From: Raphanus sativus
Lineage: Eukaryota > Streptophyta > Magnoliopsida > Brassicales > Brassicaceae
NCBI RefSeq assembly: GCF_000801105.2
Contig: NC_079516.1
Span: 44,186,908-44,250,907, forward strand
DNA: 64,000 nt
Direction: 5' to 3'
Shown: positions 43,102-54,595 of the stretch, piece after piece
Layout of the letters: each line of letters starts with the position of its first letter
Position numbering within the stretch: the stretch's first letter is position 1
Made by a program: the position numbers and the translations under genes
The notes under the pieces: model-generated
What the model was told of the DNA's origin: nothing
Database searches by the model: none
The model's input: the letters and a program-made list of their open reading frames with translations, nothing else

Positions 43102-44943
43102 TCATGGTTTATGGGAACATATTTCCGTCGACTTCTTGTCCTGAAAAAGGCGTCCTGACACCTTACCCAATCTGCAAGACTGCTCCATCATCAGTCTCTG
43201 AATCGAATCTTTCTCCCAAGGCACAATCCCAAACTCATCGTTGAACCCTTCCATGCCTTGTATCAAAAACTGCCACACCAAAGTCCCTGCTCCAGACCTC
43301 TTCCTCTTAGCCGATTTGTACACCACATCGAATATCGTTCTGTAGAACCGGTCACGCTGCGACGGCTCGTAGTCCTTGTTCATATTCGACAGCCCGAACT
43401 CTGTGAAGAGAACAGGCTTCTTCAGTTCCTTGTCCCCGTCTTCCATGTGAGATTCCATCCATTTCACCGCAAACTTTAGGTTTTCTTCAAACCCCTGGTC
43501 GTGAAACCTGCGCCCAATGCATGGTAAGTGGTAACTTTTTTTGTTTTTTTTGGTTTCAAAACATATATATAGAGAGGGAGAGGCGGGTGGTTTACCAGTG
43601 ATCAGGGTAGATATGAACCGATGCAAAATCAATGTTTGGGGACTCGGAGTTTCTAACAAAATCTGAACCAAGCTCAGAGGCCCACTTTTCCGGGTTAACC
43701 GTCAGCCCTTTTGGACTCTTGGGGCCGTAGAAACCTTCCAGGCCTACGGTTAGAAGATGCTTCTTGTCGATCGATTTTATAAATGCTGTCATCTCGTTAA
43801 TCCAGTCCTTTCACACACAAAAAAAAAAGTTAGCAAAACACTGACTAGTCACAAGAAACCAATCAAACTCGAACTCTCACCTGGAGAGTATCCCCAGAGA
43901 TATCAGTCAAGCAACGAGGCTCGTTTATCAACTCCCACGCAAATATTGTTGGGTCGTTTCTGTACTCTATCCCTGTTATCGAGTTTTTGCGGGTCAGCAG
44001 CACCTGCCAAGCGTTATATTCAGAGTTTCAACATCACTAACAAGTAACAACTCCCTGCTCTGTCTCTAGGCTAGAAAGAGACAAGGATTCAAAACATACG
44101 GTGAGATAATTCTTGAAGTATCTGCGGATAGATGGGTCAAAGAAGAAAGAATCATTGGAAGAGCTGAGGCCAACACCTTCTTGCCACGCCCAGTTCACAT
44201 ACTGAGTCTTCCCTCCATAGGCTTGCAGGTTATTCACTAAGCTAAGAAGCAACCTAACACCGTGTGTTTTTGCTTCTGCGATTACATGATCCAACGCCTA
44301 AACCACATATAATTATATCATTATAACCACATTATACAAAACAAGCTCAAAACGCAGAGAGCTATAAATGGATGATGCCACATTGCCCTGTTTTCTATTT
44401 ATAATCATCTTCGCTGGCATTGTTGATTAAAAATAAGCTAAACGATGACTAATGTCGTCAAAAAAGACCGAATTTTTTTTTAAGAAAAAAAAATAAAACA
44501 ATCTAAAAAAACAAAGATCCTAAGAGAAGCTTCCAATGTTTAAGCGTAGATGGAAAGGCAAAAGGAGAGGTAGTAACCTTGAAGACACGTTCATCGAATC
44601 TGCCAGGTGAGATCTGGAGAGCATTGTAGCCACCGTCATTAAAGGCCCATGTTCTACACACAGTGAGGCCCATTTTCGATCCAGCTTCGAGCATCGCACC
44701 GACACGGTGCCTGCTGTGATCGTTGACGGCGTGGTCCATGAACCAGTAGGAGTTCCACCCGTTCACGTACAGAGGCTTGCCGTCCAGCACGAACTGCGTG
44801 CCGTTCCGAGTCACGAACCCTAGCTCGGGCTCCCTGTTGTAATCGAGCCACAAATCTCCGAAGGAGAGGTATAGAAACGCGACGCATGTGAGGAAGCCTA
44901 GTATCGGGACCGATGGCCCGTTCCCTCCTGTGGTGGGAGACAT
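43102..44943 (-). CDS. MAN2: Mannan endo-1,4-beta-mannosidase 2 (GH5)
   Basis: Five exons (44578-44943, 44100-44297, 43881-44003, 43596-43807, 43102-43507) join in frame to 434 residues. An uncleaved-looking hydrophobic anchor (about 14-32, [18 protein letters not shown]) precedes the GH5_7 catalytic domain. Family landmarks: [21 protein letters not shown], the acid/base glutamate E216 in [15 protein letters not shown] and the nucleophile E336 in VLFTEFGLS. The enzyme cleaves beta-1,4-mannan backbones in the wall or Golgi lumen. It matches At2g20680 (recalled). An upstream out-of-frame ATG (45034) is ignored; the chosen start gives the short cytosolic tail before the anchor. Confidence 0.95.
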
Positions 44944-45034
44944 GCTTCTCGTCGCTCTTGTTAGCTTCTTGTGGTGGTTGTATTTGAAGATCGCTTCTAG
45001 TCTCGCCAGGTTTGTTTCGGATGGGGAAAGCCAA

Positions 45035-45090
45035 AATTTATACCTCCCTTTTTTTTTTTTTTTTTTTGAAACTGAATTTATACCTCCCTT
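45035..45090. repeat. Micro-insertion T17-gaaactg with 16-bp target duplication
   Basis: aatttatacctccctt occurs perfectly at 45035-45050 and 45075-45090. The 24 bases between are about 17 T followed by gaaactg. It lies about 90 bp upstream of the MAN2-like start codon, in its leader or proximal promoter. Confidence 0.65.
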
Positions 45091-45674
45091 CTAGAGAGAG
45101 AAATGCAAGTCGGGGTCCTTTGGAAAAGATTCAACTTTAATCAAACACCCAAAAAAAATTAAAAAAAAAAATCTCAGCTTTAATTGAAACAAAACACAGA
45201 TCAAAGAAAAAATTTCTAGTAAGGAAACAAACATTGAGGATGAAGAGTTGTGCCTATTTACGGTTTGATACTCAAAAATGCGAAACTGATGTGTTAACAG
45301 AGACGTGTCAGAATGAAGAAGAAAGTAAAGGAAGGAAGCAAGTTAAGATTCAAATTACACGCACTTTGATGTGGGGGCCCTTTGATGTCTGTAATCAGGC
45401 GTGAATTCTGGAGGAGCTTCTGCGGTAAAATGTTAGTTTGATTTACTACTGTTATATTAACCACATTAGCCAAATGATGAACCGAAATCACCACCACGCA
45501 AATACTACTATTTAATTTTTTCTTTTCATTTTTGTTACTTCTAGCAAAAAAAACATGGGGAACAGAATAATATGAATGAATGGAGCTGAAAAATTTATGA
45601 AATAAAATAAGAGAATTTCATTTAATTTTATTCTATTTCATTCATGAATATTTCTAATCGTGAATATTTCTAAC
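45091..45674. other. MAN2-like upstream region
   Basis: No gene recognised. From about 45570 the AT-rich 'atttcatttaattttattctatttcattc' sequence looks like the half of an old MITE or AT-rich repeat into which the next LINE inserted; its other half would be 47033-47175. Confidence 0.4.
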
Positions 45675-45685
45675 TATATTTCATT

Positions 45686-45723
<38 letters not shown>

Positions 45724-47032
45724 GTAAAATGTCAAGTATTATACCAGATTTTTCAATTTGTTACAGAAGTTACAGAGAAACAAGTAGCGGAAAACTTAAT
45801 GAAATCTAAACAAATGGTCTAAACAGCGAAAAGTACTAGCATGAAAGAGATGAGACCAAGGCAATGAACTGGACAACAACGAAGCAGTGATGGACCTGAA
45901 GAAGAGGCATGAGCGGAACGAGCATCCGGTTGCCGCGAGCTACCGAGAGAAAGGCGCCCTCAGACCTTGAAGCTACGGTTATTCCTACAGCTTCCGAGAG
46001 ACCAGCTCATCAACACCTGCTCAAAGAATCGCAACCTCGGACCTGCAAACTTGTCCAAAATTACCCAGCCGGCGACACGAGGAGGAGTCCGCAAACGACG
46101 ATGCCGTCGTTCAGGAAGAGCAGCTGAAGAATGTCGCCTCCAACCACCCAATCCCGTGACCGTGTACACCCATTTAACCCATAGCTCATATAGAGAAACA
46201 GGATCGATTGGGCACACCTCCTCCGACGAAGCAACCTTCAAACAAACTATAAGGCCGAGAACTCAATTGATACCTATTCTCTGTCGACAGACACATCAAC
46301 TTCCACAAAGCAAACCCCACCGCAGAGACACAAGAGGGAGAAGGAGATGTCGACAAAGAGCGCCACACACTGAACCTGCACAGACCTCGGGGAGGAGCCA
46401 ACAACACAAGCGCGGACGAAACCATACGCTAACAGAAGAGACCACCTCACCATACGCTGCCACTGGAGACATCCACAAGAACGAGCCGACAACCCACCTG
46501 CAGCGCTCTCCACGCACAACCACCGGAGACCACCGGAGGAACCCAAAGCCACAACAGAGAGACGAAAGATCCACGAACCTTCTGCCTCAAATCTTCAGAG
46601 AGAAACGCGACCACACAGCCACAGACCCAAAGAAGATTTACCCAGCAACTCACGCCGCCAACTCGAAGGATACAACCGAGGCAGAGAAAAATCCACCAGA
46701 CAGAGATCTGGAGCGAGACTGGAACCGAACCAAAACGAGAAGAGAAGCCGTCCTCAAACCCCATCAACGCCGCAAAGAACACCCCAGATCTGCTACCAAG
46801 ACCGCCGGATCTGAACCGGAGGACACCACGGTTGAAACCAACCTCCGCGCCGTAAATGAAAAGACAGAGAAGACAGAGAAGCACAAGGGGATACAGAGAA
46901 GAGAAAACACCGGGGAAGCTCCGGCGACCGCCTAAGGGACGAGGCGGCGGCCGCCGGGAAACACCAGCTCTGCTTTTAGGGTTTTGGTAGAGAGAGGTTA
47001 GAGCAAAAAAGTTTGAGAGTATATTTCATTTC
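45675..47032 (-). mobile_element. LINE-derived non-autonomous retroposon, 1.33 kb
   Basis: The 13-bp direct repeat tatatttcatttc at 45675-45687 and 47020-47032 flanks an insertion that begins on the plus strand with about 35 T, i.e. a poly(A) tail on the minus strand. The body is much more GC-rich than its surroundings. On the minus strand it starts ctctcaaacttttttgctct and runs through a long CT- and GC-rich leader-like region; no reverse transcriptase is present. The 3' end before the tail is ...cattttacca, a terminus also seen in the micro-insertion at 62.3 kb. It looks like a LINE with its ORFs deleted. Confidence 0.8.
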
Positions 47033-47559
47033 ATTTCTTTCCACATATTCCACAAAAACTATTGAAATGATATTTTTTTCTTTCCTTTCAAATGGTAAAA
47101 CTCTTTTGAAATTTACAAGAATAAATCATTCTATACAATTTTATTCCAAATAATAATAATCCAATTGCACCCGACATAAACATAGCCCAGCCTTTGTAGA
47201 TGATGTTTTTTATTATATACTCTTTCCACTTGATAGCGAATTACAAAGTATTCAGGAAATAAGACTAGTTCATGTCTTGTGAAAAAGTTCAATCAGATTT
47301 CAAAACAGAGACAAAGGAAAAAATAAACAAATATTTGTCTCGGTTTTTAAAAGTCTTTATGAAAACAGACCACATGCTTGAGCGTGACTAGATTCAGGAT
47401 TTTCCTCTGTCCTCTTTGATAAATATATAATCTTATCTAACGTATTATAAAATTAGATTCGATTAATTAAGACACACACTTGGTTCCCTTCATTTTCTTT
47501 AGAGAATCACAATTTGGTAACACATCTTTTGAAGCAAGCTGAGAAGACAAAGAGCATCA
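47033..47559. other. AT-rich intergenic region
   Basis: Remainder of the AT-rich repeat interrupted by the LINE, followed by sequence without recognisable features. Confidence 0.35.
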
Positions 47560-48480
47560 CATCTATTAGTTTTGGTGAGGATGGGCTGGCGGTCAATCAC
47601 CTGCTCTTTGATAACGATAGTTCTTTTTATGTGCAAAGCCGAGGTTGATGAATGCCAAAATCTTATCATGAAGATATTGCATAAGTATGGAGAGGCAACA
47701 TGGCATATCAGCAATCTAGACAAATCATCGATCACTTTCGGTGAAAAAGTGGGAGGCAAAAATCAGAAGAAGAATCCAAAACATCGTGGGGCTGGGGCAA
47801 TAGTTACTACGTGGGGCTTTCTTAATGTTTCAATGGTAAAAAACGTGTTCCCCTCAATTATATTAAAGAAAATATGAAAGATAAAATGTATGTTTGTTTG
47901 GAAGGTTTCTATGGCATAGTGGAAAGGAAATTCTCAAGGTTGATCGGTTCTTCTAAGTATTTTGAACAAATCCTGGCAGAAATACACCTCCTGACAGGAC
48001 AAATCCAACCACAAGAAGGTTGTCCACGAATGCATGAATAAAATGTATTTCTTTGATGGTATTTATTCATGCTTTCATGGACAACCTTCCTTTGGGTGGA
48101 GGATTACCTGAACAAGGGATTTGTTCTAAACTATGGAATGAAACCAATCTAAGTGTTTGGTCAGACACCTAGATGGAAGATGAGGGGTTAAATCAAGATT
48201 GAAGGGTTTTGTCAAATCTGTGGAACTGAAAAAGAAACAGTATCCTATGTTCTGTTCACATGTCACTTTGCAAAATAGGTATAGGCTCTTTCGAATATGT
48301 TTATGCAAGAAAATGAGTTTGATAATGGTTCAATATTTGCCAATACAAATCAACCTCTGGAGATGCCAAAATCATATAGTGGGAATATAAGCAAATTAGA
48401 GCTCTTCTTTGAAATAACATATGCTATTATCTGTGACAAGAATACTATAACGTGTAATATGAATCGGTCAATCCGCACAT
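47560..48480 (+). pseudogene. Decayed LINE reverse-transcriptase fragment
   Basis: Plus-strand frames, broken by several shifts and stops, read as non-LTR reverse transcriptase: a degraded palm motif (HLLFDNDS, where FADD is expected), then CKAEVDECQNLIMKILHKYGEA and NLDKSSITFGEKV, and farther on a piece of the zinc-binding region (CGTEKETVSYVLFTCHFA). No target duplication or tail is identifiable. This is an old copy unrelated in state to the two better-preserved insertions around it. It contains a strong hairpin listed separately. Confidence 0.65.
48015..48089. repeat. Inverted repeat: 28-bp arms, 19-bp loop
   Basis: Arms 48015-48042 and 48062-48089 are reverse complements at 26 of 28 positions (gaaggttgtcca... 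and ...tggacaaccttc). Weaker pairing appears to extend outward (aaatccaacc with ggtggaggatt). It lies inside the decayed LINE fragment. Confidence 0.8.
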
Positions 48481-49061
48481 GTTCCTCATAAAGAATCAAC
48501 TCACATCCCTAGTTTCATTTCAATCGATATATCCGCACTCGCTCCCAACTTACTTGTTATAGACCAAAAATGTGTATAGTCGAGTAAGTGAAACTTGGCA
48601 ATCATTTCCCGAACATCTTTATGTTCTTAAGAGTCTGTATAAATCTTGTGGGGTGCGTATGCGCGGATCTTTAAAATACTTGTAAAAGAAATACAAAGTC
48701 ATTTTAGAAAAAGAGACAACCAGAGATTTAAGCACTGTCGGTGCATTGTTTCCCCATTATTAAAGTAATCAAGTGTTGTTTGGTTTATTTAACTCATCGG
48801 CTTTCGAAGAGAAGAAGGTTTCGAAGTTTCAATGTGTAAACAATTTGCATCATCATTATAATATTGGTTCCTCTAATGAATGACTTTTTTTCCTTTCTTC
48901 AATCAACTGATCGAATCAGATAACTGATATCCAAACGAATCACAAATACTTCAGAAAACCTAAAGATTCAATTCTACTCCACCCCTACTCACCTAGAACT
49001 TGTAACATTAACTTTTTTAGGTGAAACTAGAACCTATAACCAAATACCAAGACACAAATAC
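48481..49061. other. Intergenic region
   Basis: No gene or structured repeat recognised. Confidence 0.4.
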
Positions 49062-49541
49062 ATGTTTAGTTTCATTCATCTTTTTTTTTTGTAGGAAATT
49101 GGAAGAAAACTCGCAACTTTTATTTTAGAATAAAATTCAAACTTACAAATAAGCTAGCCGTGGCCTAGAAAGTCCAACAACATCCTCTAGCAACAAAACA
49201 GCAATTTCAGACGGTGCCTCATCTAATCTACAAAAACCAAACAGAAGAAAAAATGTAAAGTGAATTAACCCGTCAACTAAACGGTTTGCTTCCCTATACA
49301 CATGAACAATATAGACTAACCAGTCCTTCTTCAACAAGCCATGGCACAATCGCACTAGAAAAAACAGAGGATGAGTAACTTCAATCCCTATCGTAAAATA
49401 CTTCATCACCACCTTCGAATCAACTTCTAACTCCAGCCTCCTAATCTCTTTCTCCCAAGCTACAACAAGCCCATAATAAACTCCCCAAAATTCTGCCAAT
49501 GTAGCTCCACACCTCCTTATATGTTTAGTTTCATTCATCTT
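49062..49541 (-). mobile_element. 5'-truncated LINE with RNase H-like domain
   Basis: A 20-bp direct repeat beginning atgtttagtttcattcatct lies at 49062-49081 and 49521-49540. Next to the left copy is a T run, so the element is on the minus strand and ends in poly(A). Its body encodes, through to a natural stop at 49143, the C-terminal RNase H-like (RVT_3) domain of plant LINEs: LAEFWGVYYGLVVAWE, RLELEVDSKVVMKYF, HVYREANRLVDGL and a short tail. There is no inactivating stop in the remaining 125 codons, indicating recent arrival. Confidence 0.88.
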
Positions 49542-49704
49542 ATCACTTCAATTGTCCATCTCATTTATTTGTAAAAGAAAAAAAACGGAGGAGTTTGTTT
49601 TTTTATTTATAGCTACTGGGGAAAAAGGACACTTAGCACAATACACAACAACGTAGAAAACACTATTTTCTTTTATGATGTTACTTAATCACCATTAGAG
49701 AGCT

Positions 49705-52529
49705 TTAGCCGAGGTCCTTGGCGGCTGCAACAACTGCATCAACAGTGAGTCCAAATTTCTTGTAGAGCACATCGGCCGGTGCACTTGCTCCAAAACTGTC
49801 CACACCGATGGCCTTCCCTTTCGGGCCAACCATCTTCTCCCACCCAAAGGTCGACCCTGCTTCAATGCTCACTCTCGCTGAAATCCCTGATGGTAACACA
49901 CTTTCTTTGTACTCTTGGCTTTGTTCATCAAACAGCTCCCAACTCACCAGAGACACTACCCTCACTGCTCTTCCTTCTTCTCTCAGCTTCTCTCCAGCCT
50001 TTGCAGCAATCTCTAGCTCCGACCCTGTCCCCATCAGGATCACGTCTGGTCTATTACCTGCCGAGTTGTCCGAAATCACGTATCCTCCCTTCTCCACTCC
50101 CTGAACAGATGTCCCAGGTAAATGGGGTAGCTTTTGTCTGGACAGAGCCAAGATGGAAGGCCTCTTTCTGTTCTCTACAGCGACTTTATACGCCCCGGCG
50201 GTTTCGGTTCCATCGGCTGGCCTCAGCATGAGGATGTTGGGCATGGCTCGGAAGCTCGCCAAATGTTCAATAGGCTGGTGGGTCGGTCCATCTTCTCCAA
50301 GACCGATTGAATCGTGGGTCATCACGTATATAACCCCGGCTTCAGAGAGCGCAGAGAGCCTGATGGCAGCTCTCATGTAGTCTGTGAAGACAAAGAAGGT
50401 AGCACAGTAAGGAATGAGCCCCGGGCTGTGACAGGTTATGCCATTGCAGATAGCTCCCATGCTGTGTTCCCTGACGCCAAACCTAAGGTTTCTCTCTTCA
50501 GGTGCATTCTTTTGGAAGTCACCAAACATTTTGAGCAACGTCATGTTGGATGAAGCAAGGTCAGCACTCCCACCAAGGAACCCAGGAAGAACCTTAGCAA
50601 GGGCATTAAGACACTGCTGGGAGAGGTTTCTTGTTGCATCTGCAGGACTTTCTGGAGTATAAGTCTGGAAATACAAGAACCATATTTTTATTAACATTCT
50701 TTCCATGTGTACAACATTATGGAACTTTTCTAAAGTTCCTCATCAACATTTGCTTTTTATAACATTTTAGGCTCACCGGCAATGATTTTTCCCAGCCGTT
50801 AGGTAAGTTAGGAGTAACTATAGATTTCAGCTCCGCAGCTTCTTGTGGGTACTTCTTCTCATAATCAGAAAACTGAGCATTCCATTCTGCTTCAAGAGCA
50901 GCTCCTTGAGGGATATGCCGACTCCAATGGCTGCAAAAATAAATGACAATGGTGGTGCCATTAACATATGTGCACTACAAGATACTCAACTAAAGCAACG
51001 AACCTCTTGATGTCTTCAGGAACATGAAAAGGCCCATAAGGCCATCCAAGATTCTTTCTGGTAGCATCAACTTCCTTTTCACCCAGTGCACTTCCGTGGA
51101 CACTGTAAGAATTTGCCTTGTTTGGTGATCCAAAACCGATGGTTGTAGTTATCTGCCAATTTCGACAAAAAAAAAACAAACCATAAAAATTTACCATTAC
51201 ATATAAGTTTTGTAGAAGAAGACATTTTATATTATTCTAAACCAATCACAAGAGCATCAGGTTGTCACTATTAGGTACTAGACGAATCAAACATCATACC
51301 ACTTTCTTTCCACCTTATATATTTTCTTTAATATAAGAGCAAATAAATCCACAACCAAGCAAAAGCCACATGATAAGAATGTGAGAGAGATGGGTGGTTG
51401 GACCTTGATCAAAGTGGGTTTGTCTTGAACAGTCTTAGCTTCCTTAATGGCAGCGCGGATTTCATCATAACCGGTGTTTCCATTCTTGACACAGATAACA
51501 TGCCAACCAAGACCCTGAAAACGTGTTTGGACGTCCTCGGTAAAGGCGATCTCTGTGTCACCGTCAATGGAAATGTGGTTGTCATCATAAAAGGCAATGA
51601 GCTTCCCAAGACCCCAATGGCCCGCAAGTGAACAAGCTTCATTGCTAATTCCTTCCATTTGGCATCCATCTCCTAGAATAGCATACCTAAAGTACACAGA
51701 ACAAAAAAAAATCAAGTTAAGTAGTAGACAAGTTTATTTAATTATTTATTTATTTATTTTCTGAGGTGGAAAGACTCTGGTTTACGTGTAATGGTCGACA
51801 ATATCAAAGTGTGGTTTGTTGAATCTGGCAGCCAAATGCTTCTCAGCAAGAGCCAAACCCACAGCATTTGCAATTCCTTGGCCAAGAGGACCTGTATAGA
51901 AATTAAGAAGAGAGTCAAAACACAACACATGCATCTCATTTCACCTCCATGATTTTTTTTTTCTTCATCTTCATGAAATTGAATAAAAAATGATGAGAAT
52001 ATATATATATATAGAAACCAGTGGTGACTTCAACACCAGGAGTCTCGAAATTCTCGGGGTGGCCTGGAGTCCTACTCCCCCACTGACGGAACTCCATCAA
52101 GTCTCGTTCCTTGACGCTGTCGTAGCCAGCGAGGTGAAGCAACGCGTAGTGGAGCATGCAACCATGTCCGGCCGACAAAAGGAAACGATCTCGGTTAAAC
52201 CAGTAAGGGTTCTTGGGGTTGTACTTCATCACTTCGTCGAATAGTATGTGTCCCATCGGGGCACATCCCATCGGCAGCCCCGGGTGTCCAGATTTCGCTT
52301 TCTCCACAGCGTCGATCGCCAGAAACCTTATCGTGTTCACCGACTTTTCTACCACGTCCGTCTCGGCCGAGGAGGCACGCACACATATCCTGCGTCTGAC
52401 TCTGAGACGAGGGAGATCTCGCCGAGGAGTGAAGGATACATGGTGATCCGCAGGCCGAGGAGAGCAACGTTCGTAAGACGGCTGCTGCGCGAGGTAAGCC
52501 TTTGATAAAGTCAGCGAGGAGGACGCCAT
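49705..52529 (-). CDS. Transketolase, chloroplast
   Basis: Six exons (52019-52529, 51786-51891, 51404-51686, 51004-51152, 50777-50930, 49705-50664) join in frame to 720 residues. A Ser/Arg-rich transit peptide of about 65 residues precedes the enzyme ([23 protein letters not shown]). The thiamine diphosphate motif GDG is at 211-213 and continues [10 protein letters not shown]; the pyrimidine domain has [13 protein letters not shown] and [15 protein letters not shown]; the C-terminal domain starts around [14 protein letters not shown]. Transketolase moves two-carbon units in the Calvin cycle and pentose phosphate pathway. All introns are GT-AG and no lesion is seen. Arabidopsis has TKL1 and TKL2 elsewhere (recalled), so this copy is out of synteny. 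Which of them it descends from is undecided. Confidence 0.92.
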
Positions 52530-54595
52530 TGTCGCCGTTGTTGTATCAGAGTTGAGTTGGAGAGTGTGTGTTGTTTTTTTAAATTATTGTCTTAAGGGCT
52601 GGTGACCGTCGGATTAATCGTTGGGTCGGTTACTTTGATCAGGCGAATATTGTTCCACAAGACGCAACTGATGACGTCGTTGAGCGGATCAAGGCGGTTT
52701 GGTGCAACAACCCATAAAATTATGATGACTAATTTGCAAACACCAATTGGGCCGATAAGCCCATTTTACAATTTGGGCCTTTTAAGATGCTGCATACGAC
52801 TTGAGAAAACTGCAAGATTCGAATGTCCATATTTTGGATGTTCATTCATACTACTACCACATATATTTGCTCTTTTGACCCAACGTACATAGGTCCGATT
52901 GTTTGTGTGTGTGTGTTTTTTTTTTGTTTTTGTGTCAATATCAACTATTTCATTTCACCCATAAATTTGATACAAACATTTGACCATATCAGATTCTACC
53001 ACATATGCAAACATACATCTTAGCAACATCTTGAAACACTCACTAACAACTTAAAATATATTGTTGCATTTTTCTACCACTGACCGGAGGCTGAACCGTC
53101 TCATGAACCAAACTAAAAAAACAGTAATGTAGTTTTCCAAATTTCTCTTCACCATATACACATATTTTAAAAATAAACATTCCAAACACAACATCATAAT
53201 ATTCAAATGTCACGAAAGATAAAATCATCGATGTTAAATTATATATTTTTCTAAAACAAATGTGACAAGAAAGAAAAAATATGTTTTTAAAATTAAAAGT
53301 AGCATAATATTTGAAATCTTAGTTTAATAACAAATAAATCAGAAAACTTAATACCACCATCCAAAATATTATATATCGATAAAATTTACAAAAATAATAT
53401 GATAGATCCTACTATATATAAAACTTATAAAATAACAACGACAGATTAGTCAAGCAAAAAAATGTATTTACTTATAAAATCCAACAATTTACTAAAATAA
53501 TAAATGTAAAGTATAAACACAGCATGGAGATATAAATTATCCTAAAAATATTCTTTCTATGTTATAACTATATAAAATTTTAAAATATATCATATGCAAA
53601 AAGTAGAAATAAAAAAATTGAAAGAGATTCTCTATTTGATTATTTCATATTATGAATTTATTGTATCAAGCTAAAAAATATATTAGTATGTGATAATAAA
53701 TAATAACAAAGCAAAATGTCTAAAAATAAATTATTAAATATTAATAATATCGAAGAAGAAATCTAATGATAAGATTATAAAGTACACAATATATAACAAT
53801 AAAAGGTAAATTATATATTTAAATATTTATAATAATATCAAATTATATATTTATAAAATAAAAAAGTACAATGGCTGTCCACTGTACTTTTTTATTTTAT
53901 AAATATCTAATTTGATTTATAAATATTTTAAATAGTATTAGACTGGACTCCAATTAATAATGTGGTGGAGGATGGACTCGGCTCATTCTCACATCACTAC
54001 ATCTGTTTAGAAAGGGTCTTTTTAAACAATGACATTGTCTTTTTTTTGTATAATTCCTTTGAAATTGTCAGAAGTGTATACATAAACAGTCAAACAATTA
54101 TATATCAAAAGTAAGAGACATTAAGCGGAGCACAAAAAAAGTGTGCAAAATATTGATAAACTTCATTGTTATATTTTCCTAATAAAAATAGATAATGTGT
54201 TGTACTCTTTTTGTTGGTTTTCTTCTTGATAACGTCTACGGTATTTCATTGTCCCTTTTGTGCTTGAAGGGAATCTTTTGTTTATTATTATTAAAACTAG
54301 AATATGATCGAGTCTATCCGGAGAAGCTCACGAGATTAGTCATGCTGACATGGAAACTAGCTGTCTTGAGCAATCATTCATTTGAGATCAGACTCATCAT
54401 CCAATCACAGTTCGACATATCCCACCAATCCTCCCTTTCGCGGCGCCTTGAATCAGTTTCGTTAATTTCAGATGGGTCCCATCTCCGTCATGCCCACGCT
54501 ATATAAATTCTCCTCACCTTTTTTCTTCAAATCCATAAATAAATACAAACAAAAAAAACATTTCTTTTCCTTCTATTCTTTAAATTTTTAAACAG
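52530..54595. other. AT-rich intergenic region, 2 kb
   Basis: A transketolase promoter lies at the left: gatgacgtcgttgag at about 52670-52684 and ttgggccgataagccc near 52746 are candidate elements. From 52900 to 54190 the sequence is very AT-rich; aaaaagtaca atgg near 53862 and tgtacttttt near 53886 form a small inverted repeat. No gene recognised. Confidence 0.4.

Noticed and set aside
45967..46935. A 322-codon plus-strand open frame
   Set aside because: It is antisense within a GC-rich LINE-derived insertion, has no recognisable domain, and is Arg/Thr/His-rich as expected for the complement of a leader-like sequence.
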